Below, piece by piece: positions 1 to 11,259 of a DNA stretch of 64,000 nt. This DNA is from Taudactylus pleione. Lineage: Eukaryota > Chordata > Amphibia > Anura > Myobatrachidae. The stretch is from assembly GCA_031769625.1 (NCBI GenBank), contig JAUIMM010000135.1, positions 2,315,001 to 2,379,000 of the forward strand, given 5' to 3'. Numbering within the stretch: position 1 is the first letter of the stretch; every line of letters starts with the position of its first letter. Under the pieces are notes generated by a model. The model was not told where the DNA came from and ran no database searches. It was given only the letters and a program-made list of their open reading frames with translations. The position numbers and the translations under genes were made by a program.

Positions 1-404
1 CTGGCAGGCAATCATAGAGGCACAGAGCACTGGCTCGCAAGGCAATCATAGCTCGAGGACCTGCAGCCAATCAGCAGTGGTGGCTCCAGATTGGCTGCCA
101 GTCCGCGAGTTCTGATTGGCTCCTGAGCAGAGCCAGATAAAAAAATTTGCACGCTGTCCATGTCTGTCGCTGTGCCAGCTGTAATTACCTGACAACCCGG
201 CCCTAAATCCACACCTGCTGGCTGCTGATGGCACATAGGGGCAGGCAAGTGGCTGCTGAAGGGACACGAGAGGTGAGTTGCTGGGGGGGAATAATGTGTG
301 AGGGGCACTACTATTGTGTGGAATGTGTTATATGGGGCATTACTACTATGTGGCATAATCTGCAAAGGGCATTACTGTGTGGTATAATGTGTTAGGGAGT
401 ATAA
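1..404 (+). mobile_element. hAT-like non-autonomous element, left-cut copy
   Basis: The sequence is a close repeat of 2338-2740. It shares the run of CCAATCA/ATTGGCT palindromic motifs, the AGATAAAAAAA stretch and a tail of degenerate GGGGCATTACTATGTGG units. The left end lies outside the window and the right edge is near 400, where the similarity stops. ORFs read through it on both strands look incidental. Assignment to hAT is inferred from the fuller copy, which opens CAGTGGCGTAACTA. Confidence 0.55.
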
Positions 405-475
405 ACTCACCCAAACTCGATTCTTAGTAAATTTACCCCTGGGAGTGGATATTTGAATGGTGATCCCACTTCTTC

Positions 476-1066
476 AGAGGAAGGTAAGCAGGAGATATCT
501 GTGATAATAGTGTATGGGGACAGAGGGCCATTCCGCCAGAGGAAGGTAGGCAGGAGATATCTGTGATACTAGTGTATGGGGACAGCGGGCCATACTGCGA
601 GAGGAAGGTAAGCAGGAGATATCTGTGATACTAGTGTATGGGGACAGCGGGCCATTCTGCCAGAGGAAGGTAAGCAGGAGATATCTGTGATACTAGTGTA
701 TGGGGACAATGAAGCATTTCCGCCAGAGGAAGGTAAGCTGGAGATATCTGTGATACTAGTGTGTGGGGACAGCGGGCCATTCCGCCAGAGGAAGGTAAGC
801 AGGAGATATCTGTGATAATAGTGTATGGGGACAGTGGGCTATTCCGCCAGAGGAAGGTAGGCAGGAGATATCTGTGATACTAGTGTATGGGGACAGCGGG
901 CCATACTGCGAGAGGAAGGTAAGCAGGAGATATCTGTGATACTAGTGTATGGGGACAGCGGGCCATTCCGCCAGAGGAAGGTAAGCAGGAGATATCTGTG
1001 ATACTAGTGTATGGGGACAGCGGGCCATTCCGCCCGAGAAAGGTAAGCAGGAGATATTTGTGATAT
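476..1066. repeat. 62-bp minisatellite, about 9.5 copies
   Basis: The unit starts AGAGGAAGGTAAGCAGGAG and ends near GGGCCATTCCGCC. Successive unit starts at 478, 540 and 602 are exactly 62 bp apart. Units differ by a few point changes, for example AATAGTGT/ACTAGTGT and GTAGGC/GTAAGC. A single copy of the same unit sits in a MITE fragment at 29773-29827, so the array probably grew from an internal piece of that family. The recurring AAGGTAAG resembles a splice donor but is simply part of the repeat. Confidence 0.9.
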
Positions 1067-1168
1067 CGCCTGCTTTACCTTCCTGATGAATGGCCCGATA
1101 ACTTTTTACAATTAAAATCAACATTTTCACCTACTTTTGTAAAAATGAAGTGATGATGAATAGACCCC
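1067..1168. mobile_element. MITE end flanking the 62-bp array
   Basis: The sequence leaves the array at GATATCGCCTGCTTTACC, a partial inversion of the unit, and ends AGTGATGATGAATAGACC. That is the reverse complement of the opening seen at 40467 (CTATTCATCATCACTT). It therefore looks like the right end of the MITE whose interior became the minisatellite. Confidence 0.5.
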
Positions 1169-1936
1169 TCGGGAAGAAACTTCTTTCACTTTTCTAAATC
1201 TATTTTAGGTGTCATTCTTTTATCTTTCCCCATTAAATTTTGATGGTACAGATGCATTTTGTAATTTTGTAGGAAATAATGTTAATTCCTCATAAATCAT
1301 TCATGGATGTATTGTTACAGTTGCAAATATTTGACTGCTTGTTGTAGCTGTCTAGTACATTGGAATTAGAGGCCCTCCAGTGGCTCAAAGTTTTATAGCA
1401 ATAAAATATTATAACAGAGGGGTCTTACACGAACGGAAATGCTAGCTTCTGCATTTTTAGGTAAGGGGCCATTTACCATCAGGGGACCGATAGTAATATC
1501 TGATATTCAGCAAACCCCGAAAACTTAAAGTTTTCGGAGTTTGCCTGAGAGAACAAATGCCATCTTCTGATAGTACTTGTTCCTATGGGAAGGAGTTCCA
1601 GGGATGCAAAGAGGGATCCGTGCAGATCCCTCCGCCTCCTCCTCACTACCTCCCCAGTGGCTTTGCGCATGCATGACCAAGGTCACACATGTGCTGAAGA
1701 CGGCGGTGGGTACAGGTAAGTAACGCTGCTACAGAAGTATCTGCCCTACTAATCACGGGGACAGCTGCTTTTCGAAACTATGATGAATTATTCTGGTGAT
1801 AAGCAGTGCTATTTTTCAGCAGATACTCAGTCCGTGAACCTCTCATTAACTATGACGTAATGTTCTAGCTGAAAATGTATTTTCCATAAAATAAGTGTTA
1901 TTTTGAAGTCCCTTTTGAGTGCGTTCTTCTCTAAAT

Positions 1937-1940
<4 letters not shown>
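1169..1940. mobile_element. degenerate MITE fragment in otherwise plain sequence
   Basis: No gene is seen. About 1479-1740 is related to 29520-29760 and 40560-40720: it shares the motifs AACTTAAAGTTTTCGG, TTCCTATGGGAAGGAG, and paired GAGGGATCC / GGATCCCTC-like arms. This suggests a diverged copy of one MITE family. The rest (1169-1430, 1760-1940) shows nothing recognisable. Confidence 0.35.
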
Positions 1941-1976
<36 letters not shown>

Positions 1977-1985
1977 ATATATATT
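1941..1985. repeat. (TA)n microsatellite
   Basis: Alternating TA dinucleotides with one G interruption. It is followed by a short stretch (about 2000-2035) containing ACCTGGTGTTGCCCGGGTT, a motif seen again in altered form at 4256. Confidence 0.9.
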
Positions 1986-2146
1986 AATGTACATATAACA
2001 CTAGCTGGGATACCTGGTGTTGCCCGGGTTGAAGACTGGACCCTGAAGTACACCTGCAGCCTTTATTTGTTTACATTGTCCTCACTTATAACCCCATTCC
2101 ATTGATCCTGATAAGGACCCCACTGTTTTGCTAATATGCATGCAAA

Positions 2147-2925
2147 CAGTGGCGTAACTACTGTGGGTGTAAGGGCTGCGGCTGCTATGGTGCCCGAGCT
2201 GCCTCTGTGGTCAACCGCTCCTCCTGCACCCAGTCACGCACACAAGGTGGGCAGATCCAGTCAGGTCCACCGAGGGGCCCTGGGTGTCAGCAATGTTGTT
2301 TTGGTGCTGGCCCGCCAGCTGATTACAGCTGGCGCACTGGCAGGCAGTCATAGAGGCACAGAGCACTGGTCACAAGGCAATCAGAGCTCGAGGACCTGCA
2401 GCCAATCAGCAGTGGTAGCTCCAGATTGGCTGCCAGTCCGCGAGTTCTGATTGGCTCCTGAGCAGAGCCAGATAAAAAAAATTGCACGGCTGTCCATGTC
2501 TGTCGCTGTAATTAGCTGGCAACCCGGCCCCAAATCCACGCCTGCTGGCAGGGGCAGGCAAGAGGCTGCTGGAGGGACATGGGAGGTGAGTTGCTGGGGG
2601 GGAATAATGTGTGAGGGGCACTACTACTGTGTGGAATGTGTTATATGGGACATTACTACTATGTGGCATAATCTGCAAAGGGCATTACTGTGTGGTATAA
2701 TGTGTTAGGGACATTACTGAGTTGTATAAGAGGCATTACTGTGTGGCATAATGTATCAGGGGCACTACTACTGTGTGGCATTATGTATAAGGGGCACTAC
2801 TACTGCGTGGCATAATGTGTATAAGGGTTACTACTGTGTGGCATAACATGAATGGGCTCTGTGTGGGGGCAAATGTATGTGTTTTTTACCTCTGGGAGGG
2901 GCCCTTTTAAGATCTTGCCCACAAA
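2147..2925 (+). mobile_element. hAT-like non-autonomous element
   Basis: Opens CAGTGGCGTAACTACTG, the style of terminus seen in several hAT-type elements of this window (CAGGGCCGTAACTAG and relatives). Its middle matches 1-404. The right part is a degenerate minisatellite followed by GGGGCCCTTTTAAGATC. No transposase coding is visible. The right terminus and target duplication could not be fixed. Confidence 0.5.
2610..2860 (+). repeat. degenerate GGGGCATTACTATGTGG minisatellite
   Basis: About seven units of roughly 30-36 bp built on GGGGCACTACTACTGTGTGG followed by CATAATGTG. The same kind of repeat lies in the elements at 32370-33206 and, inverted, at 14262-14966. It is therefore a recurrent internal module of this element group. 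Confidence 0.75.
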
Positions 2926-3264
2926 GTTCCAGAATGCAAACACAGAGGCTCTGGATTTAATATGAACTTGAAAGAGTCATCAAATTTACTCAGACTGAAG
3001 TTAAAAGAATATTTTTGTAGCTTTCTTACAGGTTTTTGGCAGACTGCCAATTTCCACTAGGGAGCAAGCCTCATCCCCTATATAATTTAAGTGTTCCCAT
3101 TCTTAGGGATTACAGTACGTGACTGTGTGGCCCTGATAAAGTAAAAATTTCAGCAAAACCCTAATCTTGGTCAAACTGCACCACCATGCCAAATTCGGTG
3201 GAGCTAGGTCCAAAACTCTGGCTGTGTATAAAGGACAAACAATCGAACAGACACGCTTTCTAGC

Positions 3265-3310
<46 letters not shown>

Positions 3311-4255
3311 ATTGTTTTTCTTTAGCCTCATCCCCAGTAGCTCCACCCACAGTTCCTGAACCTATTATACCAGAAAAATTGCCCTGGTGGTAAGTATTCC
3401 CCGCAGTGAAGTGGATACTTACAGCCCCTGATGATGAATAGATTCCAGAGTCTCTTGAGTGAGGTGGACACCATGTGTAGCTTATGAGTGCCACTCGTTA
3501 CAAAAAGTATATAAAATACAATTAAATTTAACATCTGAATGATTCTGTATCATGTGTCTGTTGCAAGTCTATAATGCTCATTTTTTGTAACTTTTAATGG
3601 ATCTCATTTCGATATATACACCTCTTGCAGGCTTTTGATGGGTACCTGGGGGGGGGGCTGTAGAGATAGACAAAGATGGCACGTGGTGCATTGTAAGGGT
3701 AACTCTTCAGCATGGGCCTCATGTCACCCTTAGTGCTAATAAATATTAATCTGTCAGTCATACTAAATCTCTCCAGAACATGTTACATACACTGAACTAT
3801 ATTACCCTGTTACCCAGTACCATGCCTATAGCTTCATGGTTATGTCATGTGAGGCAGGAAGATGTACGGAACTGAGATTCTCCCTCTAAACCTTAAAATC
3901 TAAAGGGCATAAGTTTGATAAAAATGTGCCTAAATGTCTAGTACATCCGAGACAGCACATAGAGGTGAGACTTTTTTTAGTTAAAAATTGATAGTCTGTA
4001 ACCAATATTTTTGCTTAATAAATGTTTTTAATCATTAGTAAAAATATCAAAACAATTGATATATTCTTTTCAACTCCCATCCCTATTCATCCATCAACAA
4101 AATGCTGTTCTAATTGCCAAGCGAATTGGCTTTCCTTATCACAGAGAAGGAAGTATTTGGGAAAAAGACCACTCTGGTTCATATAAGAGGAGGAAGTATC
4201 CTCTGCATGGGCAGCAAAATTCTATATCTCAGATTTATTCTACAGTATTTAATTA
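2926..4255. other. no gene; (TA)n at 3266-3310
   Basis: A (TA)n/(CATA) microsatellite lies at 3266-3310 and a short G run at 3650-3658. A fragment near 3410-3440 contains CCTGATGATGAATAGA, reminiscent of the MITE end at 1150. The remainder holds short ORFs with no family resemblance and no exon-like features. Confidence 0.6.
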
Positions 4256-4818
4256 CTTACCTAGCATTGCCCAGGTTTAAATCTTCAAGTTATTAAGTTT
4301 TATTATGTGATGTCGCCAAAATCCATCCAGTGGAAGGCCCAAAACTGGCTCCCTGGGTCAAAGTTCTCCCCGGTGCACTCCACAATGAGGTCCAGCTGTG
4401 ACCCCAACCACTCCATTAAGCATACCAGACCAATTGCCACCCCTCTGTAAAATTTTCATCCAAATGTATCCTGTGAAGGCCAAAGATAGGCTCCCTGGGT
4501 CAAAGTTCTGCCCAGCATCCCTGGGCCAAAGTTCTGCCCATTGTACACCCACGGGAGGTCTGACCGGGACCTCAACCCCCTAGTATGTATTCTGGGATCC
4601 AATGTTACCACTTTGTGAAGTTTTTGTCCAAAAGGCTCAGAACAGGCTCCCCGGGTCAAAGTTCTGGCCAGTGTACACCAATGGGGAGGTCTGACGGGGA
4701 CCCTAACCCCCCTGACGGGGACCCTAACCCCCCTAAAACCTGACCAGGATCCAACAGGACCACCTTGCATTAGTTTCTTTCCAATTGGTGCAGGGGTATC
4801 TGAATGCATAAACAAACA
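4256..4818. repeat. unclassified interspersed repeat with 3 internal units
   Basis: Starts CTAGCATTGCCCAGGTTT, similar to a motif at 2010-2035. It contains three diverged tandem units keyed by GGCTCCCTGGGTCAAAGTTC at about 4350, 4490 and 4650, each followed by CCAGTGTACACC-like sequence and GAGGTCTGAC. A short exact duplication (CTGACGGGGACCCTAACCCC) occurs near 4693-4733. It ends in an AAACAAACAAAC tail that could be a retroelement tail. No coding is recognised. Confidence 0.45.
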
Positions 4819-6380
4819 AACATACCAATTTTAACATCGCTGTCACGTAGAAAATCTTTTGGGCTCAGGGAAAATAATTGATATTTTTTTCTGAATAGGT
4901 CCTTATTTTTCAAGCATCCCCAGAGCACCATTAGCAGCTTATCTATGCACACATTAGTTTTAGAATAACAGGGTTTAGCACACAAACAGCAGAGTATTAT
5001 TACATTGATGTAAGTGTGAGCATGTGTCTACTTCCTGTCACATGGCTGTTATTTCCTTGTCATTGTTTTGGCTATTGCCAGAGAAATTAAACAGAGTGTC
5101 CCTTAAATCGGGAACCAACAGACAATTTTTTTTTGCACGTACTTTATAATGGTGTGTATATAGAATATATGGATATCTTATAATACATGTAGAACTGATT
5201 GTATACAATCCACTGACCTTGGATCTTGGCCATAACTAAATCATTAAGGGTTTCAAAAAAAATGATTATAATATAAATATGAATGGCATGAGGTGACATT
5301 CCTTTTAAACAATCTTAAATAATTTGCTGGGAATTGAGGAGAGTTACAAAGTTCAAAATGACTGTAATTGTATAGGATGTTACCAATTAGTATAATGTGT
5401 AATAACCTACACCTTAAATTGTAACCTGCTCTATCCTACTCTTTCAGGGGCCTGACCACTCAATAGTACCCTTTACAGAATTGTACCCAATCCCTCTCTG
5501 AGATCCTCTCACCCACCTATGTATTCTAACCCTTCTTGCCGAATTATGTTATTTTTATAGCCAGTACTTTTTTTCGGTCAGTAGCCAATTGTAACCAGTA
5601 CCCGGTACATATTTTTCTGGAAACAGGACGTTTTTCTGCCATCATTGTTGGCACCGTATAAATTAACACTCTTACCTGGAACTAGTATTACCAGACTCCT
5701 CTGTTCCGGAGGAAACAATTACTTGTCTACAATACCATCAGCAAGCCGAAGGTTAGTGTACGTGAGTTCCAGAACGTTAAACCTCCTATCGGCTGAAGGG
5801 TGTCCCTTGTGCCAGCCACCTGATTAACTCAACATATTAAGGCCCCCATTTATCAAAGAGGCATAACCCCTTTAGCACTCGCTAAAAGGGTTATCTCCTC
5901 ATTTCTGCTTTTAACAAACAGCGGTGATCTAAGATTACAGCTCTTTGTCACAGCATCGTTCTCGCCATCTTTAGATGGAGAGAGCGATCCAGTCCCTATT
6001 GACGAAAATGGGGACCTGGTGCTGCCTTTCTGGCTTCAGCGAAGCCTTCCAAGCACTGCCGGGTTCCCGTGTCATGCACATGCGTAGACAGACCGTTGCG
6101 CCTGCGCATTCCACCAGAGCCCTGTCGCTGGCAAAGTTAGGCTGCCAGTAGCCCAGCGGAGGACCTCGCAGTGGATGAGGACTTGGCTGGACTTCGCGAG
6201 ACCTCGCCGGAGGGGTAAGTATTGGTAAATACCAGTGGATTTTTCGTTTGTATCACAGTAATGCTAAACGAAAAATTCCTTAATAATGTATAACTTAACA
6301 CTAAAATAAGGTCACAAAGGCAGAAATTGGTCAGCTAGTTCAACTAAGCAAAACCATACAATGCACAACTAACAACCAAC
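4819..6380. other. no gene recognised
   Basis: Around 5565-5640 there is a repeat-like segment with AGCCAGTAC and GTAACCAGTACCC, and 5845-6290 opens CCCCCATTTATCAAAG in the manner of the palindromic MITEs, but I could not pair its ends. No ORF here resembles a known protein. Confidence 0.5.
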
Positions 6381-6768
6381 CAGGGGCGTATCTATAATGG
6401 GTGCAGGGAACACGGGCCCCTGGGTCCAGGGAGGCCCCACACCGCACACACTGCACCCATAATATTACTTACCTCTCCGGAATCCCATGTCGGCACTGGC
6501 ATCCGGCGCTGTAAAACAACTGGAAAATGGCCGCGGCAGCCATTTTCCCATCATTTGCGCATGCGCAGCACAGGGAAAATGGCCGTCAAGGCCATTTTCC
6601 CGGTGATCTGTGCATACACTATAGACTCTGGGCACACTCTAGTGCCCAGAGTCTATAACTCCGGTGCTGGCCGCACACAGCTCAGCGCGCTGCCGGCCGC
6701 CGATCGGAGAGGAGGGGGCCCGTGTCGGAGACTGCACACGGACCCCTTCCTCTATAGAAACACCCCTG
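6381..6768 (+). mobile_element. hAT non-autonomous element with 8-bp TSD
   Basis: Termini are CAGGGGCGTATC at the left and ACACCCCTG at the right. It is flanked by perfect 8-bp direct repeats CAACCAAC at 6373-6380 and 6769-6776. An 8-bp duplication and CAGGG-type ends are the hAT signature. The interior has paired GGCCATTTTCCC motifs and no coding. Elements with the same left end occur at 20193 and 23155. Confidence 0.85.
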
Positions 6769-7374
6769 CAACCAACCATGCATTGTAGACGGAGACCGCC
6801 CAGGGTGCTCATAACAACACAAGAATACTGGCACCCAACTCACCCTTCTAATTTTGACTGTCCATCCTGGCAGGGAGGTGTTGCTGCATTTTAGCGAGTA
6901 TTCTAACACCGGATGCTATGGGCAACTTCTTCAGCTGTCCTCTTCAGAAGGTTTGATGCATCTCCCCCAGTGTGACATATCATGGCACTGTCAGTTTTCT
7001 AACAAGAATGACAGTAAAGAGGAACAAAGTTTTCAATACACTGACTTTTCAGATAGCCACTATCCTTCAAGGATCACAGACCCATTCCTATTAGTTGCCA
7101 TCATTATGACCCGCAGCTGTCAGCAACAACCCGGTCAGTTTCTTCCCTGTCTTTAAAATAACAACCATTGCAGGGGACTGGAACAAGGAAGATAAACACT
7201 GGATTATATGACATTTTTTTCTGATACATCATTGTTGCAACTTGATATTAAACAGGATATGGTAAAAGTGGAATAAGCCTGTTGATCCATCCTCCTAGGC
7301 GTCATCAATGCAGGCTAATGTTGGAGACATTGTGACAGTATCAGGGTGGATCATGGCTAATTATCCCATGCAGA

Positions 7375-7700
7375 CAGGCACAGGGCACCGGAGGGCAGGG
7401 GACGCTGTTCGGTGGCGCCTGTCAATATCCTGTTTCTGTTTCATTCTCACTTGTAGCTTAGGGGTCTATTTACAAAGCTTTGGATGGAGATAAAGTGAAC
7501 GGAGATAAAGTGCCAGCCAATCAGCTCCTAACTGCCATGTCACAGGCTGTGTTTGAAAAATGACAGTTAGGAGCTGATTGGTTGGTACTTTATCTCCATT
7601 CACTTTATCTCCATCCAAGGCTTAGTAGATAGACCCCTTAGTCTTCTTTGATCCCTTGCATCTCCTGGCCACCCCTATCTCCTATGTGCATGACTCCACC
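7375..7700 (+). mobile_element. hAT fragment split by a palindromic MITE
   Basis: Both parts match the 7738-8017 and 47895-48143 elements: CACAGGGCACCG, CTGTCAAT, TTCATTCTCACTTGTAG before the interruption, then CATCTCCTGGCC after it. The interruption is the MITE at 7461-7637. Ends of the host element are worn. Confidence 0.65.
7461..7637. mobile_element. palindromic MITE, family A
   Basis: Terminal inverted repeats GGGGTCTATTTACAAAGC / GCTTAGTAGATAGACCCC flank a long palindrome in which AGCTCCTAACTG pairs with CAGTTAGGAGCT. The TTA direct repeat at 7458-7460 and 7638-7640 is a 3-bp target duplication, as in PIF/Harbinger-type insertions. Related copies: 19941, 26925, 28536, 28753, 36190, 52226, 61063. 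Confidence 0.85.
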
Positions 7701-7737
7701 TCCATGTGGCCACCTCCCCAAGCACCTTCAGTCATAT

Positions 7738-8017
7738 CAGGGCTGTAACTAGGGTAGTGCGACCTGTGCCCTGGCACAGGGCACCGCAGGGCAGGGGGTG
7801 CTGCTTGGGCCTGTCAATTTTCTGTGTACTATCATTCTCACTTGTAGTTCCCTCTTATTTTATCCCCAGCATCTCCTGGCCTCTCCTATCGCTTCCCGGG
7901 TCCTGCCACATGAGGCTATGGCCTTTTTCGGGTGTGTTATCTCCCTATTTAGAAAAATGGGGTCGGCACCAATGCTCTTTCTGGCACAGGGCACCAAAAT
8001 TTCTAGTTACGGCTCTT
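7738..8017 (+). mobile_element. hAT non-autonomous element with 8-bp TSD
   Basis: Ends CAGGGCTGTAACTAG and CTAGTTACGGCTCTT are inverted repeats. Perfect 8-bp flanking repeats AGTCATAT lie at 7730-7737 and 8018-8025. The 280-bp interior is non-coding. It is the cleanest copy of a family also present at 7375, 8297 and 47895. Confidence 0.88.
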
Positions 8018-8037
8018 AGTCATATCATCCTTTATGT

Positions 8038-8150
8038 AACGCACACAAAAAACTGTCATACCCGGGACTTGAACCCATCGCTGATATTTGCTGCATATAC
8101 AAGACAAGCAGCAATCTTTCTATACCTTCAGCCAGTGATATACACTGCCG
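8038..8150 (-). other. tRNA-like promoter pair, possible SINE head
   Basis: On the minus strand TGGCTGAAGG (8134-8125) fits an RNA polymerase III A box and GGTTCAAGTCCC (8075-8064) fits a B box. They are about 60 nt apart, wide for a class I tRNA but possible with a long variable arm or in a SINE. I could not draw a convincing acceptor stem, so this is more likely a tRNA-derived SINE head or tRNA pseudogene than a working tRNA. Confidence 0.35.
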
Positions 8151-8296
8151 TCTCCAGGCTTGTGCACGGCTGGACAAATCCTGCTGTAGGTGCAACTTCA
8201 TCAGCGCTCTCCTACATCTAGAGCTGGTGAGTTATACTGCATAATTAATGTGTATCATCACTGCAGCCATTGGATTCACACTGTATTTGGCACCAA

Positions 8297-8440
8297 CACA
8301 GGGACAAATCAAATTTGTCATGCCCCTTCCCCATGAGGTCAAGCCCCTTTTTTGGGCGCACACCTTATGTCCTTATATGAAAAATGGGTGGGCACCCACG
8401 CTCTTTCTGGCCCAGAGCACCATAAAGTCTAGTTAAAGCT
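8297..8440 (+). mobile_element. fragment of the 7738-type hAT element
   Basis: Matches the right half of 7738-8017: CCTTTTTTGGGCGCA, ATGAAAAATGGG, GCTCTTTCTGGC and AAGTCTAGTTAAAGCTCTG. The left half is absent. Confidence 0.6.
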
Positions 8441-9026
8441 CTGACCAACATAACTATGTTTTAATGCTGCGGTAACCATTGGTAATTGGAATTAAAATAC
8501 GAGGGGTGATTGAAACGTTTGTGGCCTAAGGTACAATGAAATGTGCTAAACAGTTCTTATTTTCACATAAAATGTAACTTCTTTTAGGATTACATAACAA
8601 GTTTCAAGTTAATAACTGTTGTTGTTTTTGTTTTAGACATTTGAAATGGACAGGATGACAAATTAAAAAAAAAAATGGACGTAACTGCTCATCGTGCGGT
8701 TATCCACTACCTCGTCACCCACAGAGATCAATGAGGACATGGTTATGACACTAGGGGAGGCTGCTCCTTCTTACAGCATGGTTAAGAAATGGGCAGCAGA
8801 ATTCAAACGAGGAAGGGAGAGCCTTGAAGATGATCCCCATCTCGGGAGGCACGTCACCGTTACCACACAAGAAACCATTGACATGGCATGATATTGGAAG
8901 ATCAAAGAATAACAGAGTGTTACATTGCCAAATATCTGTGTATCTCTCAAGAATGTGTTCATGCTGTTATTCACTATGAACTCTGAATGACAAAGGTCTC
9001 AGCTCAATGGGTCACAAAACTTCTTA

Positions 9027-9808
9027 GGGCCGTATTCAATTAGGTGTGAAAAGCCGTTTTCGGCGAAAAAGTTTCGCCGGTGACCTCATTTCGTCAGCGG
9101 AAACTTATCCCCGTACTCAATTGTGGTGACTTTTTGCTGGTGCGGAAACTCAATGCATTGAAACCGGCAGAAAAGTTTCACCTATGAACAGCAGTCGTAA
9201 AAAAAAGTGCAGGGGTGCAAAGGTGGGGAAACCACCCTGCACCCTTGGGACAGGTCCCCAAAGGTAAACTGCATAAAAAAAAACAAAAAAAATGTCAAGA
9301 ACACCCCAAAATTGACTTTGAAAAAGTTCAAAGTTGGGGTACAAACTTAAAAACTAGCGAAAAAGACTTTGGGGGTGTCTACAAGTATGGGGGTGGGTTT
9401 TCTTTTGATTGCAGCTGCTTGCTGAAGGTGCGTTTTTCAAATTTTTTAAAACCTCTTTTGCAATTTATAACCATGCTTGCACCCATTTTCATGTACCCCA
9501 AATTTGCTGGGACTAGTTATTTCCACCATAAAAAACTCCTAAATGCTATTCTTCACCACTTGTGCAAAGACGCTAATTAGCAGCTAATGAGAGCATTTAA
9601 GAACCCCAAATAGCTTCAGCAGGGCTATTCGGGGGCATCTACAATGATCCCCAATGTTAGTGCATCTTTTGGGGGGTGTCAGGCTGATTTCCCCAAATTT
9701 GACAACACTTTTCGCCTATTTGCGTTTCGCCTGGTGCCATTTTCGCCGATTTCTAAAGCTCGCCATGTGAAAAGTACTCGACTTTTCGCACCTAATTGAA
9801 TATGCCCC
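9027..9808. mobile_element. Harbinger-type MITE 1 inside mariner
   Basis: Inverted ends GGGCCGTATTCAATTAGGTG / CACCTAATTGAATATGCCCC, with target duplication TTA at 9024-9026 and 9809-9811. The 782-bp interior is non-coding and includes GTGCAGGGGTGCAAAGG. The same family is at 9864-10693 and 24877-25699. ORFs drawn across it are chance. Confidence 0.88.
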
Positions 9809-9863
9809 TTAGTGTTGATCACAAGCGGAAACGTCTCACCATGGCAAAGACCAATTGGGCTCT

Positions 9864-10693
9864 GCCCCGTATTCAATTAGTTTCGCACCCACGATAGTTT
9901 TCCGCCTGCCTGACTTTTCGCCTACATGGCGTGTTTTGGACATGAAAAGTTTTCGCGTGCACCCCTACTATTCGCCGTATTGAATTCCAAAGGACGCGAA
10001 AACGCGTCCCGGTGAAACTAAAACAGGCGAAAAGTGCTGTCAGAGATGGGGAAATCATCCAAACCCCCCCAAAAGATGCACTAACATTGGGGATCAGTAT
10101 AGATGTTCCCGATTAGTCCTCCTGCAGCTATTTGGGGTACTTAAGTGCTTTCAATTGCCTCTATACAGCGTCTTTGCACAAGTGGTGAAGAATAGCATTA
10201 AGCAGTTTTTTTGGAGAAAATAAGTAGTCCTGTCAAATTTGGGGTACATGAAAATGGGTGCAAGCATGGTTTAAATTCGCTAAAGTGAAGTTTTAAGTGA
10301 CGTAAAAAACGCACATTCAGCAAGCGCCTGCAATAAAAAAAACACCTCCCCCATACTTGCAGACCCCCCCTAAAGTCTATTTCGCTACTTTTTATGTGTG
10401 TACCCCCACTTTGTACTTTTTCGCCTCCATTTTCATAGTCATTTTTTGGGGTGTTCCTATTTTTTGTGGGAGAGGTGACCTTTGGGGGGCTGTCCCAAGG
10501 TTGCAGAGTGGTTTCCGCACCTTTGCACCCCAAAACCACAATTCTGCACTTTGTTCTGCCTTCTATTCAGAGGCGAAACTTTTCCGCCGATTATATTGCA
10601 TTGACTTTTTGCAAACTTTACGCCTGGTGAAATGACGTCATCTGTGACACTTTTCTGCGGATTTGGACTTTTGCCACTAATTGAATTCGGCCC
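9864..10693. mobile_element. Harbinger-type MITE 2 inside mariner
   Basis: Ends GCCCCGTATTCAATTAG and CTAATTGAATTCGGCCC, with a 3-bp duplication TCT at 9861-9863 and 10694-10696. Its 830-bp interior is inverted relative to MITE 1, as shown by the shared CATGAAAATGGGTGCAAGCA (10248) versus its complement at 9474. Only about 55 bp of mariner separates the two insertions. Confidence 0.88.
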
Positions 10694-11259
10694 TCTGTTT
10701 GAAGCAGTTCCAGAGCGGTTTCTTCAGCAATTTGTAACCACGAATGAGACTTCCAACCTGAGACTAAAGAACAATGAAAACAGTGTAAGCATTAGGGATC
10801 TCCTGCTCCAAAGAAGGCAAAGTCAGTGCTGTCTTCTGGAAAGGTGATGGCCTCCATCTTTTGGAATGCAGAAGATGTACTGTTGGTGGACTACCTTGAA
10901 AAGGGTTAAACTATCACCGGGACATACTACGCTGATCTTTTGAAGCAGACATGACAAAAAATCAAGAAGAATTGATGTGGGAAGGTGCCAAGATGGGTGC
11001 TCTTCCACCAAAACAATGCTTCAGCTCACAAGTCACTGGTGGCCATGATTGATTGTGGATTCCAACTGCTTGAACATCTGCCTTATTCACCTGATTTGGC
11101 ACCCCCTGACTACTACCTCTTCCAAAAAACTGAAGAAAGAGCTTGGTGGTGGCAATTTTGCCACAGATGATGATGTAATTGAAGCTGTTAGTTTTTGAGG
11201 GTAAAAGATGTTGACTCCTACAAGACAGGGATATGTATGCTCCACGACCGCTAGTCTAA

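Larger units (their letters stand above)
8694..11200 (+). pseudogene. mariner transposase, broken and interrupted
   Basis: The N-terminal part (8694-8891) contains the mariner-type string APSYSMVKKWAAEFKRG followed by RESLEDDP. Further pieces lie between the MITEs (8900-9020, 9812-9860) and after 10694. The catalytic region includes FLQQFVTTNET, where the family normally has an aspartate in place of N, so the first catalytic residue is lost. At 11085-11130 it has HLPYSPDLAPPDYYLF, the block holding the last aspartate of the mariner DD34D triad. Frameshifts and stops occur throughout. No function is possible. Confidence 0.85.

Noticed and set aside
476..1066. AAGGTAAG motifs as real splice donors in the 62-bp array
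   Set aside because: They repeat every 62 bp as part of the minisatellite and no coding exon adjoins them.
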